From an uncultured Clostridia bacterium (lineage in GTDB: Bacteria; Bacillota; Clostridia; TANB77; CAG-508), in NCBI GenBank assembly GCA_934120675.1, contig CAKOUU010000003.1, forward strand, positions 38,448 through 102,447: DNA of 64,000 bases. Direction: 5' to 3'. Shown here piece by piece: positions 16,615 through 26,808 of this stretch (positions within the stretch are counted from its first letter, which is position 1; the number at the start of each line of letters is the position of its first letter). The notes under the pieces are model-generated. The model was not told the DNA's origin. It was given only the letters and a program-made list of their open reading frames with translations, and did no database searches. Position numbers and translations under genes: made by a program.

Positions 16615-16643
16615 AGTGTAACACATACATAAAGAAAATACAA
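16615..16643 (-). promoter_or_regulatory. Probable promoter of the GGDEF gene
   Basis: Minus strand: TTGTAT (16638-16643), 17 bp, TACACT (16615-16620). Confidence 0.5.
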
Positions 16644-16826
16644 GGATTTTTTTAAATTATTACGTAAAATAGATTATATTAATTATAAAACAATATTATT
16701 TTTTTATATAAAATAGATTTTATAGATATTTATATGTTATAATATAAATGTATTTTTAGAAAAAATTTATATGATAGAAATAAGCAATAAAGTATAATAT
16801 ATTAAAAATAAAAGGTTGAGATTAAT

Positions 16827-17741
16827 ATGAAAGAACAAAAATATATAATAGAAAATCAAAACTCATTTGAATTAAAAGACATATTCGAATGTGGACAATG
16901 CTTTAGATGGAATGAGCAAGAAGACGGAAGTTACATAGGAGTTATAAAAAACGGTGTAATACAAGTAAAAAAAGAAAAAAAGATTTGCAAAGAAATGAAT
17001 GGAGAAAAAGAAATAAATAAAACAAAAGAAATAATTACAATTACAGGAAAGTGTGACGGAAATCTTCAAGGAATTGTAGAAAAATATTTTGATTTAAAAA
17101 GAGATTATGAAAAAATAAAAAGTCAATTAGAAAATATAGACGAATACTTAAAGACAAGTATAGAATATGGAAAAGGAATAAGAATTTTAAACCAAGATTT
17201 ATGGGAAACAATAATATCATTTATAATATCAGCAAACAACAACATTCCAAGAATCAAAGGAATAATAGAAAGAATATCACAAAAATATGGAAATGAAATT
17301 GAATGGAATGAAAAAAAATACTATACATTTCCAACACCAGATCAACTAAAAGATGTGACTGTTCAGGAATTTAGAAATCTTGGACTAGGTTTTAGAGATA
17401 TTCGATTATATGAAACAACACAAATGATATTAAACAAAGAAGTCGATTTAGAAAAATTAAGAAAAAATCCAAACACCCAAGAGGTAAGAAATGAACTATT
17501 AAAACTTTCTGGAGTTGGACCAAAAGTTGCAGACTGCATATTACTATTTTCAGATTTAAAAAGGTTTGATGTTTTTCCAATTGATGTATGGGTTAGAAGG
17601 GTTATGAATGATTTGTACATTAAAGAAAATGATGAGACTAAAGTTAGTAAAGCAAAAATAGAAAAATTGGCTGAAGAAAAATTTGGGGATTTGAAAGGTC
17701 TTGCACAACAATATTTATTTTATTGGAGGAGAGAAAATTAA
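16827..17741 (+). CDS. ogg: 8-oxoguanine DNA glycosylase / AP lyase (OGG family)
   Basis: A 304-residue base-excision repair enzyme. The N-terminal OGG_N-like domain has FECGQCFRWNEQEDGSY. The helix-hairpin-helix domain has LWETIISFIISANNNIPRI and the HhH-GPD signature LSGVGPKVADC with catalytic Lys233, then FPIDVWVRR with Asp253; the Lys-Asp spacing fits the OGG1 family. The C-terminus (KGLAQQYLFYWRR) is also typical. It removes oxidised guanine from DNA and cleaves the abasic site. A 36-bp perfect inverted repeat separates it from addB, which follows on the same strand. Confidence 0.92.
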   Translation: MKEQKYIIENQNSFELKDIFECGQCFRWNEQEDGSYIGVIKNGVIQVKKEKKICKEMNGEKEINKTKEIITITGKCDGNLQGIVEKYFDLKRDYEKIKSQLENIDEYLKTSIEYGKGIRILNQDLWETIISFIISANNNIPRIKGIIERISQKYGNEIEWNEKKYYTFPTPDQLKDVTVQEFRNLGLGFRDIRLYETTQMILNKEVDLEKLRKNPNTQEVRNELLKLSGVGPKVADCILLFSDLKRFDVFPIDVWVRRVMNDLYIKENDETKVSKAKIEKLAEEKFGDLKGLAQQYLFYWRREN

Positions 17742-17743
17742 CG

Positions 17744-17827
17744 AAAAAATCGGGATTGGGGGACGGGTCTTCAATCCCGAAAAAATAAAAACGGGATTGA
17801 AGACCCGTCCCCCAATCCCGATTTTTT
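17744..17827. repeat. Palindromic repeat pair, GGGGACGGGTC family (copy A)
   Basis: Two perfectly complementary 36-base arms (17744-17779 and 17792-17827) flank a 12-base A-rich loop. Each arm is itself a small hairpin (GGGATT ... AATCCC around GGGGGACGGGTCTT). The T-run at its end may also terminate ogg transcripts. Confidence 0.9.
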
Positions 17828-17842
17828 AGAAATGGAGATAAA

Positions 17843-20800
17843 ATGAGTTTACGAATAATTTATGGAAAATCAGGTAGCGGTAAAAGTGAATACTGCTTTA
17901 AAGAAATAGCAAAACTTGTAAAAACAGAAAAGAAAATATATATAATAACACCAGAGCAATTCTCGTTTACAGCCGAAAAAAAGTTGATGGATGCAATTGA
18001 CACAAAAGCCGTAATAAATGCAGAAGTGCTAACAATTTCACGAATGGCACACAGGGTATTACAAGAATTAGGTGGAAACACAGAAACTCAATTAACAAAA
18101 TGTGGTAAGTCAATGCTTATTTATTCAATATTAAATGAAAATAAAAGCAATCTAAAATTTTTGAGTAAATCTGACGAAAATATTGATTTATCAATGACTG
18201 CAATTACTGAGTTTAAAAAGCATGGTGTTTTGCCAGAAGATTTAAAACAAGAAATTGATAAAACAGATGACCAATATTTAAAAACAAAATTGAATGATAT
18301 GTTTTTAATTTACAGCAATTTTGAGCAAAAATTGCAAGGTGAATATATTGAAGACACAGACTTATTAACAATATTAAGCAATATTATTGAAGATACTGAC
18401 ATTGTTAAAGATAGCCTTATTTATATAGATGAATTTTCTGGTTTTACATACCAAGAATATGAAGTTCTGAAAAAATTCATTAAACTTGCAAAACAGGTTA
18501 CAATAACAGTATGCACAGATAGTTTAGAGCCAAGCCTAAAACCAGACACAGATATATTTTATCCAAATAAAGTTACAGTTTCTAAAATAATGAATATGGT
18601 AAAAGAAGAAAAACTAAAGTTAGAAGAACCTATACATCTAACTAATTTGCCACGTTTTAAAACTGAAGAATTACAATATTTAGAGGAAAATATTTTTAAT
18701 AATAGAACAAAAAAATATGATAAAAAAGTAGAAAATATCAAACTATTTTTGGCTAAAAATCAATATTCAGAAATTGAAAATGTCGCAAAACAAATTACTA
18801 AACTTGTAAGAGATAAAAAATTAAGATATAAAGATATTTCAGTGATTACAAGAAATATTGATACATATTCAAGTTTAATAAGAAGTATTTTTGCACAATA
18901 TGATATTCCTGTTTTTATAGATGAAAAAAGAGATTTGAACCAAAACATAATAGTTCAATATTTGCTTTCAATATTTGAAATTTTCAGTAACAACTTTTCA
19001 AAAGAAGCGGTTTTCAATTACTTAAAAATAGGATTTTCTGACATAGAAAATGACGATATTTTTAAATTAGAAAATTACTGTACAAAATGGGGAATAAAGC
19101 ACAATAAGTGGAAAAATGATTTTACATATGGCATAAATGATGATAACAAAGAAGAAATTGAATATCTAAATAGATTAAGAAAACAAATCATAGAGCCATT
19201 ATTAAAATTAAAAAGTAATTTTGGAACTGTTAAAGAAACAACAAAAGCAGTATATGAATTTATGCAAGAGCAACAAATAGAAGAAAAAATAAACGCAAAA
19301 ATAAATGAGTTGCAAGAGTTAGGGCAAATTGATTTAGCAAATGAATATATTGCAAGTTATAAAATAATTTTAGACATATTTGATGAAATGGTTTTAATAT
19401 TTGGAGATGAAAAATTAAGCATTGCAAAATATATGCAAATATTAAAAACAGGACTAAAAAATAGTGAATTAGGCAAAATACCGGGAACACAAGACCAAGT
19501 AATTGTAGGTGATGTAGAAAGGTCAAGAAGTCATAAAGTGGACACTATTTTCATAATAGGACTAAATGATGGAAGTTTTCCAAGCATTAATAAAGCAGAA
19601 GGTTTTTTCGGAGACAAAGACAGAGAAATTTTAAAACAAGACGGAATTGAACTTGCAAATGGAACAATAGAAAATCTATACGAAGAAAACTTTAATATTT
19701 ATAAAGCCTTCACAACTGCAGAAAAACAACTGTATTTATCATATGCATCATCAGAAACAGAAGGAAAATCACTAAGGCCATCAATGATGGTAAATAAAAT
19801 TAAAAAATTATTTCCAGAAATAAAAGAAGAAAGTGATGTAATCAACAAAAATTATGAAATAACAAATAAAAATATGACATATCAAGAACTTTTAGAAAAT
19901 ATATCAGAACTAAAAAATGGAAATAAAATAGATGATATTTGGTATACAATTTATGAATATTATAAAAATCAAAATGAGTGGTATTCAAAAGTAAAACAAG
20001 ATTTGCAAGGAATTGATTACACAAATCTTCCAGAGAATATCAACAAAGAAACAATAGAAAAATTATATGGAAACACGCTAAATGCAAGTGTATCAAAATT
20101 AGAAAAATTTGCACAATGTCCATTTTCATATTATTTGCAATATGGCTTAAGACTAAAAGAAAAAGAAGAATTAAAAGTGCAAAACTTTGATACTGGTTCA
20201 TTTATGCATGAGACAATAGACGAATTTTTCAAAAAAGTAAAAAATGAAAATATCAGTCTTCCAGAATTAGTAACAGATGAAGAAAAAGTACAAAGCCTAG
20301 TAGATGATGTTGTAGAAGAAAAACTAGATATGGGAAAAAAATATACATTTGTTGCAACACCCAAATACAAAGTTTTAGTAAAAAGGTTAAAAAGAATAGT
20401 TGCAAAAGCACTAAAATACATAATTGAAGGACTTGTATATAGTGAGTTTGATATAGAAGGAACAGAAATTGAATTTGGTAAAAAAGGAAAATACAAACCA
20501 ATTATAATTCAATTAGATGATGGAAAAAAGGTTGAAATTATAGGAAAAATAGACAGAATAGACACAGCAAATTCAGAAGAGGGAAAGTACTTAAGAATTA
20601 TAGACTACAAATCATCAGCAAAAAATATCGACTTAAATGAAGTATATGCAGGATTGCAAATTCAGTTATTAACATATATGGATGCAGTGTGCAAAGAAGA
20701 GGATTTATTACCTGCTGGAGTGCTATATTTCAGCTTACTAGAGCAAATTATAAGAGTAAATCCTAAAATGACAGATGAACAAATTGAAGAAGAACTTAGA

Positions 20801-21193
20801 AAGAACTTTAAAATGAAAGGATTGATATTAGCAGACATAAAGGTAATAAAAATGCATGACAAAAACTTAGAATCAGGAGCTTCAAAATTAATACCGGCAA
20901 CAATAACAAAAGCAGGGGATATTTCAGAGGCAAAAACAAGTGGTGTTAATAAAGAAGAGTTTGAGATTTTGCAAAATTATATTTATAGAACTATTAAGCA
21001 AATTGCAAAAGAAATTTTGACTGGAAATATTAATATAAAACCATATAATAAAAAAGGTCAAAAGCCTTGTGATTATTGCTCGTATAAGGCTATTTGTGGT
21101 TTTGATACTAGACTTTGTGGAAATAATTATAATTATATAGACAAAAAGTCAAAAGATGATATAATTAGGAAAATGAAGGAAAAATCAAAATAA
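17843..21193 (+). CDS. addB: ATP-dependent helicase/nuclease subunit AddB
   Basis: A 1116-residue subunit of the AddAB helicase-nuclease that processes DNA double-strand ends for recombination. The N-terminal Walker A is GKSGSGKS (residues 8-15). The C-terminal RecB-like nuclease has GKIDRID and LRIIDYKSS. An Fe-S cluster site is formed by Cys759 in FAQCPFSYYL and the cysteines of CDYCSYKAIC near residues 1076-1085, as in AddB of B. subtilis. The length is normal. The partner addA, which usually follows at once, is not present within the window; a 150-bp inverted repeat and pgeF follow instead. Confidence 0.95.
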   Translation: MSLRIIYGKSGSGKSEYCFKEIAKLVKTEKKIYIITPEQFSFTAEKKLMDAIDTKAVINAEVLTISRMAHRVLQELGGNTETQLTKCGKSMLIYSILNENKSNLKFLSKSDENIDLSMTAITEFKKHGVLPEDLKQEIDKTDDQYLKTKLNDMFLIYSNFEQKLQGEYIEDTDLLTILSNIIEDTDIVKDSLIYIDEFSGFTYQEYEVLKKFIKLAKQVTITVCTDSLEPSLKPDTDIFYPNKVTVSKIMNMVKEEKLKLEEPIHLTNLPRFKTEELQYLEENIFNNRTKKYDKKVENIKLFLAKNQYSEIENVAKQITKLVRDKKLRYKDISVITRNIDTYSSLIRSIFAQYDIPVFIDEKRDLNQNIIVQYLLSIFEIFSNNFSKEAVFNYLKIGFSDIENDDIFKLENYCTKWGIKHNKWKNDFTYGINDDNKEEIEYLNRLRKQIIEPLLKLKSNFGTVKETTKAVYEFMQEQQIEEKINAKINELQELGQIDLANEYIASYKIILDIFDEMVLIFGDEKLSIAKYMQILKTGLKNSELGKIPGTQDQVIVGDVERSRSHKVDTIFIIGLNDGSFPSINKAEGFFGDKDREILKQDGIELANGTIENLYEENFNIYKAFTTAEKQLYLSYASSETEGKSLRPSMMVNKIKKLFPEIKEESDVINKNYEITNKNMTYQELLENISELKNGNKIDDIWYTIYEYYKNQNEWYSKVKQDLQGIDYTNLPENINKETIEKLYGNTLNASVSKLEKFAQCPFSYYLQYGLRLKEKEELKVQNFDTGSFMHETIDEFFKKVKNENISLPELVTDEEKVQSLVDDVVEEKLDMGKKYTFVATPKYKVLVKRLKRIVAKALKYIIEGLVYSEFDIEGTEIEFGKKGKYKPIIIQLDDGKKVEIIGKIDRIDTANSEEGKYLRIIDYKSSAKNIDLNEVYAGLQIQLLTYMDAVCKEEDLLPAGVLYFSLLEQIIRVNPKMTDEQIEEELRKNFKMKGLILADIKVIKMHDKNLESGASKLIPATITKAGDISEAKTSGVNKEEFEILQNYIYRTIKQIAKEILTGNINIKPYNKKGQKPCDYCSYKAICGFDTRLCGNNYNYIDKKSKDDIIRKMKEKSK

Positions 21194-21221
21194 TTACAAT
21201 TATAAAATTAAAAATATTAAG

Positions 21222-21366
21222 ACATTTTATAATATATTGTTTTTTTATACCTTGGTGTCGCAATCTCCATATCTAAAATACTAGTATGAAGATTGCTCCA
21301 GTTCGCACTCACATTCGTTCGTTTGGTCGCTTACGCGGTATTTCAAAAACAATATATTATAAAAGT
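21222..21366. repeat. 145-bp inverted-repeat element (MITE-like or structured RNA)
   Basis: Terminal arms TTTTATAATATATTGTTTTT (21225-21244) and its exact complement (21345-21364) enclose a markedly more GC-rich core holding a second stem (GCAATCT 21260-21266 with AGATTGC 21290-21296) and the palindrome ATACTAGTAT. There is no coding capacity. Confidence 0.65.
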
Positions 21367-21402
21367 TATAAAAATTTTTAGTATGTAAAAGGAGAAAATA
21401 TT

Positions 21403-22257
21403 TTGAAAGATTTAAGTAATGAAAATGTTGTGCACATCAACAAAGATGGAGTACAATATTTACAATTTAGAAAATTATTAGAATATGGTGATGTAATAAT
21501 ACATGCATATTCAATAGGAACAGAAGTTAATTTTAGAACAGCAAGAGCAAACAAACAACAATTACCAGAACAAGAATTCAAAAAAGCAATGCAAGATTAT
21601 GAAAGATTGTGTAATGCAATAAAAGTTGATTACAAAAATGTAGTAAAGACAAATCAAGAACATACAGATAATATTGCAATTGCAAATAAGAAAATAAATA
21701 AAAATTTACCAGATGTAAATTTAGAAGAATATAGTAGAACAGATGGAATCATAACACAAAAAGAAAATTTAGTATTATCAACTACAAATGCAGATTGCAT
21801 ATTGCTTTTATTCTTTGACCCAGTAACAAAAACAATTGCAAATACACATTCTGGATGGAAAGGAACATTGCAAAGAATTTCTGTAAAAACAGTTGAAAAA
21901 ATAGTAAATGAATTAGGTTGTAAACCACAAGACATTATCTGTTGTATTTGCCCAAGCATTAGAAAATGCCACTTTGAAGTTGATAAAGATGTAAAAGATT
22001 TATTTGAAGAAGAGTTTAAAGATTTGAATATAGGTAAAAACACTGATATAATGGAAAAACAAAAAGATAAAGAAAAGTGGAATATTGATACTGTTTTAAT
22101 TAACAAGATTATATTGGAAAAAGCAGGCTTAAAAAGAGAGAATATCATTGATAGTGGATTGTGCAGCGTGTGTAATAAAGATTTGATTCATTCTTTTAGA
22201 GTAGAAAAACAAGGGTATGGATTAAATACGGCATTAATTTCACTAATTGAAAAATAA
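21403..22257 (+). CDS. pgeF: Peptidoglycan editing factor PgeF (YfiH/laccase-domain family)
   Basis: A 284-residue protein of the Cu-oxidase_4 (YfiH) family. Such proteins have been reported as purine nucleoside-acting enzymes and as peptidoglycan editing factors that remove wrongly incorporated residues. Key family motifs are TNADCILLLFFDPVTKTIANTHSGWKGTLQ, with the metal-binding His and Cys, and CICPSIRKCHFEVDKDV. The C-terminus has IIDSGLCSVCNKDLIHSFR. The start is TTG 21403 with AAGGAG upstream. It follows the inverted repeat after addB and precedes an MFS transporter gene. Confidence 0.88.
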   Translation: MKDLSNENVVHINKDGVQYLQFRKLLEYGDVIIHAYSIGTEVNFRTARANKQQLPEQEFKKAMQDYERLCNAIKVDYKNVVKTNQEHTDNIAIANKKINKNLPDVNLEEYSRTDGIITQKENLVLSTTNADCILLLFFDPVTKTIANTHSGWKGTLQRISVKTVEKIVNELGCKPQDIICCICPSIRKCHFEVDKDVKDLFEEEFKDLNIGKNTDIMEKQKDKEKWNIDTVLINKIILEKAGLKRENIIDSGLCSVCNKDLIHSFRVEKQGYGLNTALISLIEK

Positions 22258-22346
22258 TTATAATTTTTAAGAATACATCAAAATTATTCAGTACAGAAAA
22301 TCTATTATATAATTTTCACATATGAATAAATTAAAGAGAGGTAACT

Positions 22347-23672
22347 ATGGGGACTAAAAATATAAAAGAAACAAAAGAAGAAAAACAAAAAATGAGAAAA
22401 ATAAATATGAAATTATTTCCAATATACAAAGCACTATCATGGGACTTATTATTTTATTATACAATAAACTTTTTATTTTTAACTCAAATAAAAAATATAA
22501 GTGCATCAGATGTAGTACTAACAGACAGTTTTTATGCATTATTTGTCATGATTTTACAAATACCAATAAATATAATAATAGCATTTTTAGGCAAAAAAAA
22601 GAGCTTAGTAATAGGAAATTTTTTACTTGTAGCACATATGCTTGTTATAATATTTAGTAGAAATATATTTGATTTGATTTTGGCAAACTTTATATCAGCA
22701 ATAGGATTTGGACTTAAAGAAACAGTAGCATCAGCCATATTAAAAGAATCAATACCACCATCAAAATATAAAAACCAAATTTTTTCAAAGTTAAATTCCA
22801 AAGGTTCAACATGGTATTATGTACTAGAGATGAGTTCAAAAATAATTGCTGGATATTTATTTGTGATAAATGGATATTTGCCAATGATATGTTCGTTGAT
22901 AGTATTAATAATAGCAACAATAATATCTATGGGATTTATAGAACCAAACAAAAAAACAAAAGTTAACTTCAAAAAGACAATGGAAGTTAATGAAATTGAA
23001 GATATAAAATCAGGATTTAAATTTGTTTTGAAATCAGAAAGACTAAAAGCATTAATATTATCAGCAGCTTTCATCTGCACATTGTTGGCAATATTAGAAA
23101 ATTATGAAGTTAGTCTTTTAGAAGATATAAAATTATCAGCTGTAGTAATAGGTTATGCTGGTGCTATAAATAGTCTTGTAAATGCAATTGCATCAAAAAA
23201 AGAAAATGAATTTAATAAGATGTTTAAAAATAAATCACTTACAATATTATCATTAATATTATCAATAAGTGCAATAATAACAGGAATTTGTGGAATAACA
23301 GAAATAAAAGAAAACTTAATAGGAACTATAATAATATTAGGTGCATATATGATATTTGGTTTTATAAATGGAATGTATTATACAATAATAGATAGATATT
23401 TAATGAGTTTTGCAAATAAAGATATAGACACTCAAATAACGTCTGTATACAATTTGATTAGAAATTTTGTTAGAATGCTATTTGGATTTATCGCTTCATT
23501 TATATTAGGAATTACAACAACTGCAAATGCTTTGACAATAGTAGGAATAATATTTACAATAATATTTATTGTGGTTGAACAATATATGAAACCAAGGTTA
23601 GGTTTAAAGCCAGAACAGTATTCAAAAGAAGAAAGAAAATATGATGAATTTAAAGAAAAGGAGATAGTATGA
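22347..23672 (+). CDS. MFS transporter
   Basis: A 441-residue integral membrane protein with about twelve predicted hydrophobic segments, a Lys-rich N-terminus and a charged C-terminal tail. The first half has the MFS-like loop FLGKKKSLVIGN between helices 2 and 3. The substrate is unknown. GAGAGG precedes ATG 22347. It overlaps the downstream LD-carboxypeptidase by four bases (ATGA), so the two genes are translationally coupled; this suggests, but does not prove, transport of a peptide or cell-wall fragment. Confidence 0.82.
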   Translation: MGTKNIKETKEEKQKMRKINMKLFPIYKALSWDLLFYYTINFLFLTQIKNISASDVVLTDSFYALFVMILQIPINIIIAFLGKKKSLVIGNFLLVAHMLVIIFSRNIFDLILANFISAIGFGLKETVASAILKESIPPSKYKNQIFSKLNSKGSTWYYVLEMSSKIIAGYLFVINGYLPMICSLIVLIIATIISMGFIEPNKKTKVNFKKTMEVNEIEDIKSGFKFVLKSERLKALILSAAFICTLLAILENYEVSLLEDIKLSAVVIGYAGAINSLVNAIASKKENEFNKMFKNKSLTILSLILSISAIITGICGITEIKENLIGTIIILGAYMIFGFINGMYYTIIDRYLMSFANKDIDTQITSVYNLIRNFVRMLFGFIASFILGITTTANALTIVGIIFTIIFIVVEQYMKPRLGLKPEQYSKEERKYDEFKEKEIV

Positions 23673-24601
23673 TTTTACCAAAATTAGTACCATCAAAATT
23701 AAAAATAGGTGATACAATAGGAGTTGTAGCGCCATCAAGCCCAATAATTGGAGACAATATAGACGAATTAAATAGAGCAAAAGAAATAGCAGAAAGAAGC
23801 GGATTTAAAGTAAAATATTCAAAAAATATATTTTCAAACACAAATGGATATAGTGCTACCGCAAGAGAAAAAGCAGAAGATATAAATGCAATGTTTACAG
23901 ACAAAGAAGTGAAAATGATATGGTGTGCAAAAGGTGGAAACAACAGTAATAGTACATTTGAATATTTAGACTATGAACTCATAAAGAAAAATCCAAAAAT
24001 AATATGTGGATATAGTGATATAACTTCAATTACGAATATGATAACAGAAAAAACAGGACTAGTAACATTTAGTGGAACAAATTTTAAAACAATAGCAACA
24101 GATGAAACAGACTTTAGTTACAAACAAGCATTAAGCAGATTTGTAGACGGTAATTTAGAATTTGGACCAGAAAATGAAGAATATGTAACAATTCAAAAAG
24201 GAAAAGCAGAGGGTAAACTAATAGGTGGAAATCTTTCACTAACACGTGGAATGGTAGCTGGAAAATATTCATTAGACTTTACAGGTAAAATCTTATTTTT
24301 AGAAGAATTAGGATTTGAAACAGACCCAGAAGCAACAAGTAATAATGTATATTACATGAAACAAAATGGAGTATTTGATAAAATAAAAGGTCTATGGATA
24401 GGAAATTATGAACATGAAAGTGGAATTGTGTTGGAAAAAATAATAATGGATGTTTTAGATGGTGAATACAAATTCCCAATAATAAAATCAAATAATTTTG
24501 GACATATAGAAAGAAAAACAGTAATTCCAATAGGTACAAAAGCAGAAATAAACACAGATGAAGATGTAAAAATAAAATTAGTAGAAAATTGTGTAATGTA
24601 G
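23669..24601 (+). CDS. LD-carboxypeptidase (peptidase S66, LdcA/MccF type)
   Basis: A 310-residue serine peptidase. Family motifs are IGVVAPSSP at the N-terminus, AKGGNNS (oxyanion region), CGYSDIT with the nucleophile Ser, LFLEELGFE with the catalytic Glu, and FGHIERKTVIPIG with the catalytic His. LdcA enzymes remove the terminal D-Ala from murein tetrapeptides during recycling; MccF relatives cleave microcin C-like toxins, giving immunity. There is no signal peptide, so it acts in the cytosol. Coupling to an MFS transporter is compatible with either recycling or drug resistance. Confidence 0.88.
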   Translation: MILPKLVPSKLKIGDTIGVVAPSSPIIGDNIDELNRAKEIAERSGFKVKYSKNIFSNTNGYSATAREKAEDINAMFTDKEVKMIWCAKGGNNSNSTFEYLDYELIKKNPKIICGYSDITSITNMITEKTGLVTFSGTNFKTIATDETDFSYKQALSRFVDGNLEFGPENEEYVTIQKGKAEGKLIGGNLSLTRGMVAGKYSLDFTGKILFLEELGFETDPEATSNNVYYMKQNGVFDKIKGLWIGNYEHESGIVLEKIIMDVLDGEYKFPIIKSNNFGHIERKTVIPIGTKAEINTDEDVKIKLVENCVM

Positions 24602-24652
24602 AAAAGTCTATATAATTTTAAATAGGATGTAGATATATTAAGAGGTGTAATA

Positions 24653-25213
24653 ATGTTTGAAACATGGGAAGAACTAGAAAATTCAATAGTAAATTGTAAT
24701 AAATGTAAATTATGCAAAACAAGACAAAACATAGTATTCGGAGTAGGTAACAAAAATGCAGATATAATGTTTATAGGTGAGGGACCTGGAGCAGACGAGG
24801 ACAGGTTAGGAGAACCTTTTGTTGGGAGAGCCGGAAAACTTATGGATATGGCATTTGGAATTGTAGGAATAAAAAGAGAAGAAGTATATATTGCAAATGT
24901 CGTGAAATGTAGACCACCAGCAAATAGAAATCCAGAAGAGGACGAAGCAAATGCCTGTCTAAATTATTTGAGAAATCAGGTTATGTTGGTAAAACCCAAA
25001 ATAATAGTTCTATTAGGAAGTGTTGCTTTAAAACATATTCTGGGAAAAGAATATGGAATTACCGCCTCAAGGGGAAAATGGGTTGAAAAAAAAGGAATAA
25101 TGTATATGCCAACTTGGCACCCTGCAGCACTTTTGAGAGATGAAACAAAAAAAGTTGATTTTATAAAAGATTTGCAGTTAGTTATGGAAAGAATAAATGA
25201 TTTAATAGAGTAA
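24653..25213 (+). CDS. Uracil-DNA glycosylase, family 4 (Fe-S)
   Basis: A 186-residue base-excision repair enzyme that removes uracil from DNA. The four cluster cysteines are visible: CNKCKLC near the N-terminus, CRPP after NVVK, and ACLNYL. Catalytic motif A is GEGPGADEDRLGEPFVGRAG, and motif B is TWHPAALLR near the C-terminus. The length and motif order are normal for family 4 UDG. A terminator follows. Confidence 0.93.
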   Translation: MFETWEELENSIVNCNKCKLCKTRQNIVFGVGNKNADIMFIGEGPGADEDRLGEPFVGRAGKLMDMAFGIVGIKREEVYIANVVKCRPPANRNPEEDEANACLNYLRNQVMLVKPKIIVLLGSVALKHILGKEYGITASRGKWVEKKGIMYMPTWHPAALLRDETKKVDFIKDLQLVMERINDLIE

Positions 25214-25277
25214 AACATTATATAGTTATAATAAAATTATAAAAAATTGCAAAGCTATTTTATGAAATAACCCTGAA

Positions 25278-25304
25278 AAGGTAGTCAGTCCCATTGACTA
25301 CCTT
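25278..25304 (+). terminator. Terminator after the UDG gene
   Basis: A 10-bp stem (AAGGTAGTCA with TGACTACCTT) with a 7-base loop, then an AT-rich tract. Confidence 0.7.
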
Positions 25305-25419
25305 GAAATTTTATAATAAAATAAAAATTGAGAAAGGCACAATAGATATGAAAATAACGAAAATAATTTGAACAAAAGAAAAGATAAATCTCAAAAGTTA
25401 ATTAAAAAGGAAGAAAAAT

Positions 25420-26728
25420 ATGGAAGAAATAAAAGAAAAAGTAAACTACTGCTTAAACTGCAAAATAAAACCATGTTCTGTAAAAGGATGTCCACTAGAA
25501 AACAACATTCCAGACTTCATAAAAGCAGTAAAAGAAGAAGAATACAAAAAAGCATATGAAATACTATCAAAAACAACAGTCTTACCAGGAATATGTGGCA
25601 AAATATGTCCACATATGAAGCAATGCCAAGGAAGTTGTGTAAGAGGAATAAAAGGAGAACCAGTAAATATAGGAGACATAGAAAACTTCATATTTGAAAA
25701 AGCGGAAGAAGAAAACTATAGTCTAAAAGAAGCAATGCAAGAAGCAGAATGCATAGATACAATTAAAGCAGAAAAAATATCACAAAATAGCAAAAACTTA
25801 TCAGATAAAAAAGTTGCAATAATAGGAGGAGGACCTGCAGGGCTAACATGTGCAGCATTTTTGGCAAGAGATGGAGTAAAAGTCACAATATATGAAAAAT
25901 ACAACTATCTAGGCGGACTACTAGTTCATGGAATACCAGAATTCAGATTACCAAAAACAAGAGTACAAGAAACAGTGAAAAGAATTTTAGATTTAGGAAT
26001 AAATGTAGAGTACAACAAAGAACTAGGCAAAAACTTAAACTTAGAAGAATTAGAAAAAGAAAATGATGCAATATTTATAAGTATAGGTGCAAATAAATCT
26101 GCAAAAATGGGAGTAAAAGGTGAAAAACTAGAAGGAGTATATGGCGGAAATGAATTGCTAGAATACAATATGCATCCAGACTATTCAGGCAAAATGGTAT
26201 CTGTAATAGGTGGTGGAAATGTTGCAATGGACTGCGCACGAACAATAAAGAGACTACGGAGCAAAAGAGGTAAATGTAATTTATAGAAGAGCAGAAGAAC
26301 AAATGCCAGCAGAAAAAAAAGAAATTGAAGATGCAAAAAATGAGGGAATAAAATTCTTATTTCAAAATAATATTGTTGAAATAAAAGGAGATAACAAAGT
26401 TGAAGAACTAGAACTTATAAAAACAGAATTAGTTCAAAAAGAAGGAGAAACAAGATTAGTACCAGTTAATATTGAAGGAAGCAATTATGAAATAAAGGCA
26501 GATTACGTAGTAATGGCATTAGGAAGTAATGTTTCAGACGAAGTTTTAGATTTAGGACTAACTTTAAACAAATGGGGAAATGTAATAATCAACGACAAAT
26601 ATCAAACTTCTAATTCAAAAATATTTGCAGGTGGAGATTTGGCAGGATGTAAAGGAACCGTAGCTTGGGCTGCACGTTCTGGAAGAGATGCATCAGAAAC
26701 AATAAAAGAATACTTAGAAAGTAAATAA
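25420..26728 (+). CDS. NADPH-dependent glutamate synthase small-chain-like protein, interrupted by a +1 frame change at CGG
   Basis: Joined product about 435 residues. The N-terminal Fer4_20-type domain has eight clustered cysteines (CLNCKIKPCSVKGCP ... CGKICPHMKQCQGSC) for two [4Fe-4S] clusters. The FAD site is IIGGGPAGLTCAAFLARDG and the NADPH site is SVIGGGNVAMDCARTIKRL. Frame 1 stops at 26286, but skipping the C of CGG at 26257 restores the family sequence GAKEVNVIYRRAEEQMPAE exactly, and the protein continues to 26728 with FAGGDLAGCKGTVAWA. The family covers GltD-like, NfnB/SudA-like electron-transfer proteins. If recoding occurs, the protein is intact; if not, it is a pseudogene. A bidirectional terminator follows. 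Confidence 0.85.
26257..26260 (+). other. Candidate +1 recoding site CGG-A (gltD-like gene)
   Basis: In-frame codons are AGA CTA CGG AGC. Omitting the C gives AGA CTA GGA GCA and restores RLGAKEV, a conserved sequence of the family. Confidence 0.7.
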
Positions 26729-26758
26729 AAAATGGATTAAAAAAGTAATATAGAAAAA

Positions 26759-26795
26759 GAGATTTGAGTTATATTCTAGCTCAAATCTCCTTTTC
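26759..26795. terminator. Bidirectional terminator between the gltD-like and metallopeptidase-like genes
   Basis: A 10-bp perfect stem (GAGATTTGAG with CTCAAATCTC) and a T-rich tail on plus. Confidence 0.8.
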
Positions 26796-26808
26796 ATTTA
26801 TGACTTAA

